Origin: Muribaculaceae bacterium
Lineage (GTDB): Bacteria; Bacteroidota; Bacteroidia; Bacteroidales; Muribaculaceae
DNA: 39,203 bases
Reading direction: 5' to 3'
Assembly: GCA_017391675.1 (NCBI GenBank)
Contig: JAFOXR010000070.1
Span: 1 to 39,203, forward strand
In this document: one piece after another, positions 1 to 8,824 of the stretch
Layout: every line of letters starts with the position of its first letter
Position numbering within the stretch: the stretch's first letter is position 1
The notes under the pieces: generated by a model
The model's database searches: none
What the model saw: only the letters and a program-made list of their open reading frames with translations
What the model was told of the DNA's origin: nothing
Made by a program: the position numbers and the translations under genes

Positions 1-17
1 TCCAACAAAATCCCTCC

Positions 18-3000
18 TTATATTCGATATAGCGATTGTACAAATGTATCTACTTCTTTTTGAAGTTCTTTCATTGGGTTATTATTGTGACTTTTTTTGC
101 ATTCTATTGCAAAAGCGACAATATCTGCCGCTTTTCTTATTTCAGCTGCACTCGGTATAACTATAGGCAATTGCCTAGCATCATTAATCTGAAAAGTCTG
201 GGTGTTATTTACGAATGTATCAACATAATAGCTAATCAGAGTTGAGTTGATCAGTGTTATTATAAAATCCTCTGGGACTCTATCTGTTGTACCATATATA
301 CTCATACTTTTTACATCATTTATGCTGCGTTGTTTTTTTCTACATTTTAGGAATGTGGTATTAATATCACTCCAACACAATCCCTCCCTAAAATAGAATT
401 GTGGATTGCGAACAACTGGCATACCCTCGCCTTTTTTACCAGAATTTGTCTTCAAAAAATGGACATTTTCTTTTGACCATGCTATGGCAAATGGGGTTTC
501 TAAATACCATCTGTTTCCATCTTTATCACCCTTATCATATGGAACATAGTATTTGCGACTTACATCAATACCGTTTTCTTTTTCATCCTCTGACAAATCG
601 GAAACATTTGCAATTTCATCATCACCAACAATTTTATATATATATCCCTGTCCAAAAATATCCCTACCATATCGCTCTTTCAAAGCATCAAACAAAGATG
701 CTATTTCATGCTCGGCAAGGTTTAACAAGAAGTCTTGCGTTGATGCATAGCCAGACATCTGGGGTAGATTAATTTTGTATTTTGCAATAGCTTCTGCCAA
801 CTTTTTTGGGCGAGAAAGCCTAATGTTATTTGCCCATTTTGTGGAACTACGAACTGCAACATATTTTCCATTATTAGCTGTTGCCAAACCTTGACCTCCC
901 TCGGTTAAACAGCCTAAAAGAGCAATATCGCCAGGCTTTAGGCTCCTTCTGTACTCTTCAAGTTCTACCTTGTGTTTCTCGATATCTCTCGAAGTTTTAA
1001 TCTTATCCCACCATAAATCGTATAGGTCTTTAACTTTTTTGCCGTATAGATGCCAAATTCGCATATTCAGCTCGGTAGGTTTAAAGATTACAGAATTCTG
1101 CGTATTAATATAGGTGGATTGCTCAATAGGATCGAATATAATTGGAGTACTAAGATTTTTGCTTCCATCCAAGAATTTTACATAATTCTCTCGTCCTACA
1201 TCATATGGAGTTTTGACAACTTGCCAGATACAAGTGTCCACCATTACTGCCTCAAATGGATTCGCAGTGTCAAATACATAGCACAACCTATTTGAGAGCA
1301 TTAAATCTCTCATGTTACGCTTTGTTTGCGTCGTCCAGAATGTTTTTGGGGTAATAAGAGTTAGAGAACCACCCTCAGAACATAGAGACAATCCTCTAAA
1401 GGTAAATAAGTTATATAGATCATCAGAGAAACCATATTCCTTTTCAAACACCTTTTTCATATCGTTTGAAACTCCTTTAGTGGATACATAAGGAGGATTA
1501 CCGATTACTATATCAAAACCATTGCTCACACCAAACATCCACTCGCTATCAAAGAATGGCGAAGTTGCATTTTGGTCAAACATATCCCATTGTGCCAACT
1601 GACGAGCTTCCGCATTGCCAACAGCTCCCAACTCCTCTAACAGAGTTGCAATCTCTTGTCTCAGCTCGCATACGCGGTCACGATATTTACGCTTTGTCCT
1701 TACGGTTTTTGCACTAAATATCTTATGTTTCGCAACTTTAAGTTCTCGTTCTTTTGCCTTAATTGTCTCAGTATCAAATAAAGAGACCTCTGACTTATTA
1801 AGGCTCAGCAGAGTATTGGCTGCGACAAATTTTGCTTCAAGGTTAGGTAATGGGCAAATACCAAAGTTATCCTCTGGCTTGTTATTTGTCTTTTGGTCTA
1901 TAACAAGCGAAATGAAGAAACGTAATTTGCTGATCTGAATAGCAATAGGCTGAATATCCACACCATAAATACAATTCTCAATCAAATATAATTTGCGGGC
2001 ATAGTCTGGTCGATTGACACTCTCATCGAAACTTCGTTCAATATCTGCAACCATTTCTTTGCGTTCATCATCTGTTGCTGATCGGTAAGCTTCTGATGTT
2101 TCACTAACTGCATTGTTGAGCATCATCTCTTTCCATTGTTCATTATCAGGGTCAATGCGATTCAGAATATGCACCATCTGTTGAAGGATGCCCATAGGGA
2201 AAGCACCTGAACCACATGCAGGGTCAAGTATCTTGCAATCATACAATGACTGCATTATTTTTAATATCTGCTCGTCAGTCAGATTTACTTCATCGTCAGC
2301 GTAAGACAATAGTTTTCGATATTCTTCTTCTAATTCTTCTCCAACCGTACGTTTAAGATGAGCGAGCAGGCTTTCGTCAATCATGTATTGAACAATCTCG
2401 CGAGGCGTGTAGAATGAGCCAGTCTGCTTGCGAGCTGTAGTTTGTGTTTCAGGATTGTACGAAGCCAAGAGATTTTCAAAGACCTTACCTAACAACTCTG
2501 GATCAAGCGATACTTCTTGGTCGAAAGGGGTATTTTCCTCAACGGTGAAGTTGTAGCGTTTAAGGATGTCTATAATACCTCTTGCACTGACTTTCTTCTT
2601 GTTTGCATCGCCATAATATTCTGATAAGTCAATATTTCGACCGACCTCCTCTCCAAAGAATAGATAATCAGGAATAATGAGGTGCTTCTGTACAATTTCC
2701 CTATCAGAGAAACCATCATAATACATGCCATTGTCTTTCTCATCCAAACAATCAAACAAACCACCATTAAGAAATGGGACCGTACGATTAGCGATATCAA
2801 CAAACAATTGGGGATTCTTAAACATACTCTCGTAGCGCATCAATTTATTGTTGTCGAAGTCTCCTCGCTCCCTCCTAAAATGACGCTCAGTTAGTGTATC
2901 TTTACCTTCTGGGGTTATAGGGCTATTAAGCATTGCAAAGAAAAGATTTTGCAGAATAGCTTTATAGTATTTACTTTCCTTTGATTTGCCGAATAAATCA

Positions 3001-3743
3001 GCCATCGCGTGAGGATTAAATCCATCTATAAGATTATCCGAGATGAATTTTTCATCAAAGAACTCTTCTGGTATCAGGTGACGTTGTTTCAAAAACCAAA
3101 CAAAGATAAGACGGGTAATCAATCTAATTGCACCCTCATGATTAAACTTTGCATCGTCATTATCATTGTTTATATCATTGGGAAAGCGTATTTCTTTAAT
3201 AGCCCAAGCATGCCAGTCTGAAAGTTCCTGATAAAATGCCTTCGTAAGTACCTCCACAGAGAAACGATTGTGCAAATCTTGAGTGTCAGATACTCGACCA
3301 AGTTCATTTAGATACTTATTCGGAGTATAATAAGCAATTCCTTCTCCCAGATAATAGGAATAACGGCGAGGATTAGAATATACCCTTTGTAGTTTGCCCT
3401 CTTCCGTTTCGTTCAAGTCAATGGTTATCAGTGAAAATCTGTAGTTAGTATCATTACCTTCAGGAACGAATAATACCAAAGCTTTGCTCTCCCACTCATC
3501 GGCAAGGAAGCGGAATGCCTCTTTCGATAACCCAACGCGAGCATCATGAGTAGAAGTATGACGAATCTCATAAACAACTAAATCCAATGATTCGCTTGAA
3601 CCTAGCTTAGTTACACTGCAAATATACTTTGTTTGTCTTTCTATATCTATGACTGTAGTTTCTGCCACAAAATCTTCAGGCAAGAACTTATGTTGCAAGA
3701 AGTTAATAAACTCTGAACGGCTATATCTTTTATTAAATTCCAT
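18..3743 (-). CDS. Eco57I-type N6-adenine DNA methyltransferase, large form (putative defence or restriction-modification protein)
   Basis: Predicted to methylate adenine in DNA at a specific site using S-adenosylmethionine, probably as the modification and recognition half of a defence system. The 1241-residue protein has the gamma-class order of motifs: FYTPREIV near residue 444, the SAM-binding DPACGSG at 507-513, YGVDIQPIAI near 593 and the catalytic NPPY at 749-752. The stretch after 760 to the end, finishing with a QLPIVIPS segment near the C-terminus, looks like a target-recognition region of the Eco57I/TaqI kind. The N-terminal 400 residues contain a D54-x4-E59-x-R61 pattern that could be a decayed PD-(D/E)xK nuclease site; this is only a guess. 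It starts 8 bp after the stop of the helicase gene, so the two are surely co-transcribed. The gene is complete; its TAA lies at 18-20. Base composition is more AT-rich than the housekeeping genes further right. The exact defence type is not recognised. Confidence 0.88.
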   Translation of the reverse strand: MEFNKRYSRSEFINFLQHKFLPEDFVAETTVIDIERQTKYICSVTKLGSSESLDLVVYEIRHTSTHDARVGLSKEAFRFLADEWESKALVLFVPEGNDTNYRFSLITIDLNETEEGKLQRVYSNPRRYSYYLGEGIAYYTPNKYLNELGRVSDTQDLHNRFSVEVLTKAFYQELSDWHAWAIKEIRFPNDINNDNDDAKFNHEGAIRLITRLIFVWFLKQRHLIPEEFFDEKFISDNLIDGFNPHAMADLFGKSKESKYYKAILQNLFFAMLNSPITPEGKDTLTERHFRRERGDFDNNKLMRYESMFKNPQLFVDIANRTVPFLNGGLFDCLDEKDNGMYYDGFSDREIVQKHLIIPDYLFFGEEVGRNIDLSEYYGDANKKKVSARGIIDILKRYNFTVEENTPFDQEVSLDPELLGKVFENLLASYNPETQTTARKQTGSFYTPREIVQYMIDESLLAHLKRTVGEELEEEYRKLLSYADDEVNLTDEQILKIMQSLYDCKILDPACGSGAFPMGILQQMVHILNRIDPDNEQWKEMMLNNAVSETSEAYRSATDDERKEMVADIERSFDESVNRPDYARKLYLIENCIYGVDIQPIAIQISKLRFFISLVIDQKTNNKPEDNFGICPLPNLEAKFVAANTLLSLNKSEVSLFDTETIKAKERELKVAKHKIFSAKTVRTKRKYRDRVCELRQEIATLLEELGAVGNAEARQLAQWDMFDQNATSPFFDSEWMFGVSNGFDIVIGNPPYVSTKGVSNDMKKVFEKEYGFSDDLYNLFTFRGLSLCSEGGSLTLITPKTFWTTQTKRNMRDLMLSNRLCYVFDTANPFEAVMVDTCIWQVVKTPYDVGRENYVKFLDGSKNLSTPIIFDPIEQSTYINTQNSVIFKPTELNMRIWHLYGKKVKDLYDLWWDKIKTSRDIEKHKVELEEYRRSLKPGDIALLGCLTEGGQGLATANNGKYVAVRSSTKWANNIRLSRPKKLAEAIAKYKINLPQMSGYASTQDFLLNLAEHEIASLFDALKERYGRDIFGQGYIYKIVGDDEIANVSDLSEDEKENGIDVSRKYYVPYDKGDKDGNRWYLETPFAIAWSKENVHFLKTNSGKKGEGMPVVRNPQFYFREGLCWSDINTTFLKCRKKQRSINDVKSMSIYGTTDRVPEDFIITLINSTLISYYVDTFVNNTQTFQINDARQLPIVIPSAAEIRKAADIVAFAIECKKSHNNNPMKELQKEVDTFVQSLYRI

Positions 3744-3751
3744 ATTCCTAA

Positions 3752-6700
3752 TTATTTAATTTGTTCTGCAAGGATTAGTGTCTCATCTCCCTCTTCTACC
3801 TTATTCATTTTCTCTACAATACGGTTAAGATAATCTTGTGTAATCTTTTCCAGCACCTTGTTGGCAGTTTTGCTTGTCTGCTTATTTATAAAGCGAACCT
3901 CCTCTCCTGTTAAGCCATCGTTCTGTATTATCAAAAGTAGGTCTGTAAGGTAATCCTTAGGTAAAACTTTAGTCTTACCCCATAACTTTAGTTTATCAAC
4001 AGCTTCAAGACGGGATTTTTCATTCTCATCCTTAGCAATACTGCGGTAGAGATGCGTCTTTACATGTTGGTATAGTTTATCGAACTGCTTATCTACAGCA
4101 ACAGCTTCTTCGGTTTCTACAGCCTCGAACAAGTTCAACGCTTGTTCTGATGTAAGCATCATAGGTGCATCTTCGGTATTGTCTCCTATTTTAAATACAA
4201 AGTCATTTCCCTTTTTACCAAACAACAACACACCTTTGCATGGTTTTTCTACTTCTCTACCGGTTCTTGCACGATGTGGAATCTGAAGAGCCTGTGAATG
4301 TATATCAGAACCTTTTAACTGATTCAAAAGGTTACGGTATTTTGTATCCCATGAACGTTCTTCACTCTTAGCGAGTTCTGCCTGATAGCGTTCCTTGAAG
4401 AATGCATTTAATTGTTCCTCATCAGTAAGAGCTTTTGTATCTTCACCCATAATGGCATGAATCATAGCCATCTTAAGTGTTGAAATTTGCTTGGTACGTG
4501 TTTCTGCCTCTCCTATATCAGTAGGGAAATAGTTGTAGATATATAGTTTTTCGAACATCTTCTTGTTGATACGATTTATACGTCCGATGCGCTGAATAAC
4601 CCTCGTTGGGTTATATGGTATATCATAATTGAATATTGTTCCTGCACGATGTAAATTATATCCTTCGGAAATGGCATCAGTCGCAATCAATATCTGATAA
4701 TCGTCTTTTTGGTATTGAGGTTTTAAGCCTGCGTCAAAATTGGCACGTATGGTTGATTTGTTTGCTGTAGATGCTTCTTTGGAGGTATATTTGAATATCC
4801 CTAAACCATCATCAGTCAATGCCTCTCCGAGATAATTTGCAGTATCGGCAAACTCAGTGAAAACGATTATCTTACGAGACGGATCTTTTGTGCGCTGTTC
4901 TTTTAATAATTTACGGAATGCAGCAAGTTTGTAGTCAAACTTCATTCCGTAAGTTATAACAGACTTGCCTCTAATGTTTTCTTCTTTTGTTACAAACCAT
5001 TCACTACGTATATCTTTGAGCAATTGTAAATCAGCTCGGATGGCTGACAAGAATTCGTCTCGCTTGATATATTTCATATCAATTTCAAAGAATCCTCGTT
5101 CTTGATATTTTTCAAAAGCTTCAGCAATTTCCTCGCTAAGATCATCATCTGTTGTTTCATAAAACTCCTCTACATCAGGCAATGTGCCCTTTTTATATAC
5201 AGGAACTTTATCTCGTTTCTCAATCCATTTGAGAATATGCTCCGAAGAATCAATCATAGAGTTGAGAGAATCACGGAACGCAGCAACAGAACTTTCATAG
5301 CGACGTACCAGCATTCGACGCATAAAGAGAGATACGTTGACCTGTCGTCCAATCAACATACCCAAATCTGTACCCATTTTTTCTTCAAGCTCCTTGTCGA
5401 GTTCTTTTTTCAACTTCTCATCATCTACAATATATCTTGTGGGTTTGTATCGAGCTCCTTCGTAATAGTGAGTGCCAGGGTTTTTATCTTTCTCCTCATC
5501 AGTAGGCGAGATTAGATTAAGTGTACGAAGATAAAGATCTCTAATATCACCCAAATAATAACCCAACTGTACCGGAGACTCAGGAATAACCGGATTTATT
5601 TTCTGGCGTTTTAAATCTTCTTTATATTCTGGGATTTCTTCCAAGTCAAGACGTGAACGACGCACTACTAAAGGCGAAATGATAGAACGAATGCTTTTAG
5701 CAATAGCATCTGCTTCCTCTTTTATTTCAGTTTTGGTCAGTGTGTTCTTGCGTTGTCCTTCTGCCAAATCCTTATAACGCGATATCAACTCCTTAAATGC
5801 TGCGCCTAAATTTTCTACGGTCTTTAATGTAGATTTACTTGGAATCTGGAAGAGTTTCAACATTGAGTAAATATCCTCAGGGCGGTTATTAAATGGAGTA
5901 GCAGTAAGCAACATAACCTTATTACCCATACATAAGTCATGCAGGGTGCTATAATCCTGTATAAACTCGTTTTTGAATTTATGAGCCTCGTCTACAATGA
6001 TAAGAAACTTTTCACCTGTACGCATTATTTGCCTGTAATGCTCCAATGCTGCATCAATCTTACCAGTACTAAATACCGATGCTGTAAAGCCAAATTCATC
6101 CTTATACTCATCCCATTGCGTTTTCAAGTGCGGCGGACAAATTATAATGGTGCGTAGATGCAGGTTGCGAGCTACTGTAGAAGCAATAATACTCTTACCC
6201 AATCCCACAACATCAGAGATTATCACTCCTTCATGGTTTTTTATGGAATTAAGAGCTAATTGTACTGCATCTGTTTGATATTTAAGGTTGGAATATGTAC
6301 CATCCGTAATATCACTTGGTGTTAAAATATTCTCGTCTGTTGGTATATTAAAATACTCATGCAGAACACGAACAAACATGGTGAATGGAGAGTATAGTTT
6401 TTCAAACCATATATGCTTGATGACTTTCTCCTTAAATTCTGTTATATGCTCAGTATCTACAACAGCGACAGATGTTTCCCACAATTCATCAAATACGGCT
6501 TTGCCCTCAATGTAACTTGGCTTATCACGAAGAATTACATTTAATTCTAGGCGATTCTTAAGTCCTGTTACAGAAAGGTTGCTCGAGCCGGTTATCATCG
6601 TACCAGGGAATGTCCCACAGATATTTTCCTCTTCTTTGTTTTGGAATAGATATAGTTTAGCATGGTTCGAATCAAGCGTTTTACGAACTTCTAATGTGCC

Positions 6701-7057
6701 ATTTTCTAATTTTTCCAAGAACAACTTGAACTTCTCTATTTGCTCTTCTGAATCAAAGAAATCAGTATTATTAAATATTTCAACAAGACTTTTATAGAAA
6801 TCTTCACGTAATTGGCCACGGGTTTTATTCGTCGTAGCAAAATTCTCAACCTCTTTAATGCTGTTGACTATATTACGTTCAACTTCAAGCCCAACAAGGA
6901 CTTTTAGATTTACATCTTTTAGCTTATCGCACAATTCTGCAAATCCAGAGAAATAGAAGTATCCAACTAAAAAATATGCATTATCACATTTAGGTAAAAT
7001 GGAATTGATAATGTCAGATAATATCAGTTCCTTGTTTGTTATAAATTGACCGTCCAT
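3752..7057 (-). CDS. PLD-domain / SNF2-family helicase, partner of the methylase
   Basis: A 1101-residue protein joining an N-terminal phospholipase D-like domain to a superfamily 2 (SNF2-type) DNA translocase. The PLD half has HAK at about 132-134 and GSSNLS at 157-162, a single HKD-like site as found in nuclease-type PLD domains. Helicase motifs follow: DVVGLGKS (Walker A) at 282-289, VDEAHKF (Walker B) at 355-361, LLTATPFNN at 384-392, then IVFTEFADTANYL, ATDAISEGYNL and QRIGRINRI of the second RecA lobe. An insert of about 250 residues separates the two lobes. An upstream in-frame TTG at 7096 would add 13 residues; the ATG at 7057, preceded by an A-rich stretch, is the better start. Next to the adenine methylase this suggests DNA translocation coupled to cleavage of unmodified DNA, as in DISARM-like or type I/ISP-like systems. 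That role is inferred from domains and neighbour only. Confidence 0.88.
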   Translation of the reverse strand: MDGQFITNKELILSDIINSILPKCDNAYFLVGYFYFSGFAELCDKLKDVNLKVLVGLEVERNIVNSIKEVENFATTNKTRGQLREDFYKSLVEIFNNTDFFDSEEQIEKFKLFLEKLENGTLEVRKTLDSNHAKLYLFQNKEEENICGTFPGTMITGSSNLSVTGLKNRLELNVILRDKPSYIEGKAVFDELWETSVAVVDTEHITEFKEKVIKHIWFEKLYSPFTMFVRVLHEYFNIPTDENILTPSDITDGTYSNLKYQTDAVQLALNSIKNHEGVIISDVVGLGKSIIASTVARNLHLRTIIICPPHLKTQWDEYKDEFGFTASVFSTGKIDAALEHYRQIMRTGEKFLIIVDEAHKFKNEFIQDYSTLHDLCMGNKVMLLTATPFNNRPEDIYSMLKLFQIPSKSTLKTVENLGAAFKELISRYKDLAEGQRKNTLTKTEIKEEADAIAKSIRSIISPLVVRRSRLDLEEIPEYKEDLKRQKINPVIPESPVQLGYYLGDIRDLYLRTLNLISPTDEEKDKNPGTHYYEGARYKPTRYIVDDEKLKKELDKELEEKMGTDLGMLIGRQVNVSLFMRRMLVRRYESSVAAFRDSLNSMIDSSEHILKWIEKRDKVPVYKKGTLPDVEEFYETTDDDLSEEIAEAFEKYQERGFFEIDMKYIKRDEFLSAIRADLQLLKDIRSEWFVTKEENIRGKSVITYGMKFDYKLAAFRKLLKEQRTKDPSRKIIVFTEFADTANYLGEALTDDGLGIFKYTSKEASTANKSTIRANFDAGLKPQYQKDDYQILIATDAISEGYNLHRAGTIFNYDIPYNPTRVIQRIGRINRINKKMFEKLYIYNYFPTDIGEAETRTKQISTLKMAMIHAIMGEDTKALTDEEQLNAFFKERYQAELAKSEERSWDTKYRNLLNQLKGSDIHSQALQIPHRARTGREVEKPCKGVLLFGKKGNDFVFKIGDNTEDAPMMLTSEQALNLFEAVETEEAVAVDKQFDKLYQHVKTHLYRSIAKDENEKSRLEAVDKLKLWGKTKVLPKDYLTDLLLIIQNDGLTGEEVRFINKQTSKTANKVLEKITQDYLNRIVEKMNKVEEGDETLILAEQIK

Positions 7058-7079
7058 AATTATTGTTTCGTAATAACGA

Positions 7080-7157
7080 TTAGTTCTCTGGTGCAAACCA
7101 TTTGCCTCATCTCTTTTGTTCAGCCAATACTTCTTTTAGTTTATTTAAATTTCTCAT
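7080..7157 (-). pseudogene. Stump of an XRE/HTH regulator at the head of the defence operon
   Basis: An ATG at 7157 opens a reading frame giving MRNLNKLKEVLAEQKR, then TGA at 7107-7109, then in the same frame GKWFAPEN and TAA. Bacteroidota XRE regulators commonly begin with a sequence like LNRLKEVLAEKGRTNKWLAE; here the TGA sits where the family has Thr or Ser, and the rest of the helix-turn-helix is gone. It lies 29 bp downstream of a perfect promoter and 22 bp before the helicase ATG, exactly where such regulators sit in defence operons. Read as a dead regulator gene; it is short, so the family match rests on about 22 residues recalled from family knowledge. Confidence 0.55.
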
Positions 7158-7185
7158 TATTTACACATTTTATTGGCGTATACCG

Positions 7186-7216
7186 CAAATTTAATGCAAA
7201 CCGAGGCAAGGACAAA
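7186..7216 (-). promoter_or_regulatory. Bacteroidota sigma-ABfr promoter for the defence operon
   Basis: On the minus strand TTTG (7216-7213), a 19-nt spacer and TAAATTTG (7193-7186) match the Bacteroidota -33/-7 consensus TTTG-N19-21-TAnnTTTG without error. Transcription should start near 7180, giving a leader of about 120 nt to the helicase ATG. A GTATAC palindrome at 7178-7183 lies at the expected start site and could be an operator, but this is speculative. Confidence 0.7.
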
Positions 7217-7430
7217 ATAAATTCATTTATTTTTTATTGTGAGGTGCAGCTTAAATTATCAAAATTTAGTGATAATATGCGCAATTGGTCTTTCGCCAGT
7301 AATAAAGTGAATGTATTTGCAATGTAAGAGCTTTCTATTTGCTTGACTTTGGAGGGGAGAATGCCGTCAGGTTGTTTAAGTCTTCTAGGCTGTGTTTTAT
7401 GTGTGTTTTTTTTGGGGTGGGGGAATAAAA

Positions 7431-7458
7431 AAAGCAGTTACTTTGGGGTAACTGCTTT
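7431..7458 (-). terminator. Intrinsic terminator after tRNA-Phe
   Basis: An 11-bp perfect inverted repeat (7431-7441 and 7448-7458) with a 6-nt loop; on the minus strand the stem runs straight into a T-run. It lies about 10 bp past the 3' end of tRNA-Phe. Confidence 0.8.
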
Positions 7459-7467
7459 GCTTTTTCG

Positions 7468-7540
7468 TGGTGCCACCAGGAATCGAACCGGGGACACAAT
7501 GATTTTCAGTCCTTTGCTCTACAAACTGAGCTATGGCACC
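7468..7540 (-). tRNA. tRNA-Phe (GAA)
   Basis: Folds as a 73-nt cloverleaf: acceptor GGTGCCA/TGGCACC, D-stem GCTC/GAGC, anticodon loop CTGAAAA with GAA at 34-36, and T-loop TTCGATT. CCA is not encoded. Two stem positions do not pair: G29-A41 in the anticodon stem and C51-U63 in the T-stem. It has its own promoter and terminator, so it is a single-gene transcript. Confidence 0.9.
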
Positions 7541-7558
7541 ATCGTTGTTTTGCGAGTG

Positions 7559-7589
7559 CAAAGTTAGGTCTTTTTGTTGAATTGTGCAA
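7559..7589 (-). promoter_or_regulatory. Promoter of tRNA-Phe
   Basis: On the minus strand TTG (7589-7587), a 20-nt spacer and TAACTTTG (7566-7559), matching the Bacteroidota consensus, about 20 bp upstream of the tRNA 5' end. Confidence 0.65.
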
Positions 7590-8077
7590 GCGTTTGTGCA
7601 AAAAAGTTTGAAATATTTTAATTTTGAGGGGTTTTGAAGTGTTTCTGTTAGCTGTGAGGGGTGCTGAGTGGGTGTTTTTTGCCGTTTTCACGCATGGGGT
7701 AGGCGAACTTTTGGCGAGTATTGTTGTTTAGATATCAAGAAAGGATTCATGCGGGGCGGGTGCTCTGGAACTTGAAAAAAATGATGCAAGGAATGAACCT
7801 TTCGGATAAAGAGTTGTTTTATTAGTAAAAATTGTTTGTTAATAATTAAGGCATTTCTGTTAAGTTTCAATATCTCTCGATGATGTGGGACGCGCGTAGT
7901 GATACTGTGAAGTATGTGGACGGCGTCCTTTCTTTTTGTATGTGCATGCGTTTGCGAGTAGTGGGGCAAAGGCTTTGACTGGAAATATCATGTGTGGCGG
8001 TGAAAGAGTGGCGGCGGACCGAAAACCATTTAGACGGGCTGGGTGTTATTAGTTTGTAAGAAAAATAACTGAGTGGT
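7590..8077. other. Gene-free intergenic stretch
   Basis: About 490 bp between the tRNA-Phe promoter and the channel gene. No reading frame here has recognisable protein character, no repeat stands out and no clean TAnnTTTG promoter faces the channel gene; TTAGTTTG near 8050 is one base off. Confidence 0.5.
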
Positions 8078-8824
8078 ATGAAAAATAATCGACCTCAATG
8101 GCTAATGGGTGCTTCCCGGCTGATGCACGGCGCTGTGATTCTCGTGTCGGTGCTTCTTATTATCTATGTGTCTTATGATATTCTCAATGGTATTGCGCTG
8201 GTTAATACCGATCGCTATCTGCGCTTTCAGTTTTTCGTGTGCGTGGTGTTCCTTGTGTCGCTGTTTGTTGACTGGTGGATTTCCGAGCATAAATGGCGGT
8301 TCTTGCTTCGCAACTTGTTCTTCATACTGGTGTCGATTCCTTATCTGAACATTATCCATGCCACTGGTGTGGTGCTCAGTGAGGAGGCTTATACCTATGT
8401 GAGGTTTATTCCGCTTGTGCGCAGTGCGTTCGCTCTGGCTATGGTGGTGGGCTATCTGTCCAAGAATCAGCTTAACAGCCTGTTCACGGCTTATCTTGTG
8501 GTTCTGCTTGCAGGAATCTACTTCGCTAGCCTTATCTTCTATAAGGTGGAGTATGGCGTGAATGATAATGTGACGAGTTTCCCGCTAGTGGTGTGGTGCG
8601 CTTTCATGAATGTTACCACGCTGGGTTCTCCCATTGTGCCCGCTACGGCTGTGGGCAAGGTGATATATGTGTTCCTGGGCTTCCTGGGCATGACTATGCT
8701 TCCGCTTTTCACGGTGTATGTGAGCAATCTCATCAAAACAAAACCGCACCTCACGCGGACAAGGTCCAAACGCAGTGTGCGGGTAAAGGATAAAGCTGAG
8801 GCTAGCGGTTCAACGCCGTCTTAG
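8078..8824 (+). CDS. Six-helix voltage-gated-type potassium channel homologue with altered filter
   Basis: A 248-residue inner-membrane protein with about six hydrophobic segments (roughly 17-37, 50-66, 78-95, 108-127, 137-154 and 194-218) and a pore loop before the last one. The pore segment TTLGSPIVPATAVGK at 180-194 aligns with the potassium channel pattern TTVGYGDIVPVTPLGR: the flanking Thr, Pro and Gly are kept, but the GYG filter reads GSP. Arginines 109 and 115 on the fourth helix recall a weak S4 segment. The C-terminal tail is short and basic. It is convergent with folA, the two 3' ends overlapping by 15 bp. Likely an ion channel relative; potassium selectivity is doubtful. Confidence 0.75.
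   Translation: MKNNRPQWLMGASRLMHGAVILVSVLLIIYVSYDILNGIALVNTDRYLRFQFFVCVVFLVSLFVDWWISEHKWRFLLRNLFFILVSIPYLNIIHATGVVLSEEAYTYVRFIPLVRSAFALAMVVGYLSKNQLNSLFTAYLVVLLAGIYFASLIFYKVEYGVNDNVTSFPLVVWCAFMNVTTLGSPIVPATAVGKVIYVFLGFLGMTMLPLFTVYVSNLIKTKPHLTRTRSKRSVRVKDKAEASGSTPS

Noticed and set aside
7688-7969. 93-codon minus-strand open frame in the gap between tRNA-Phe and the channel gene
   Set aside because: Residue make-up is not protein-like (His- and Arg-rich), no homology recognised, no promoter or start context.
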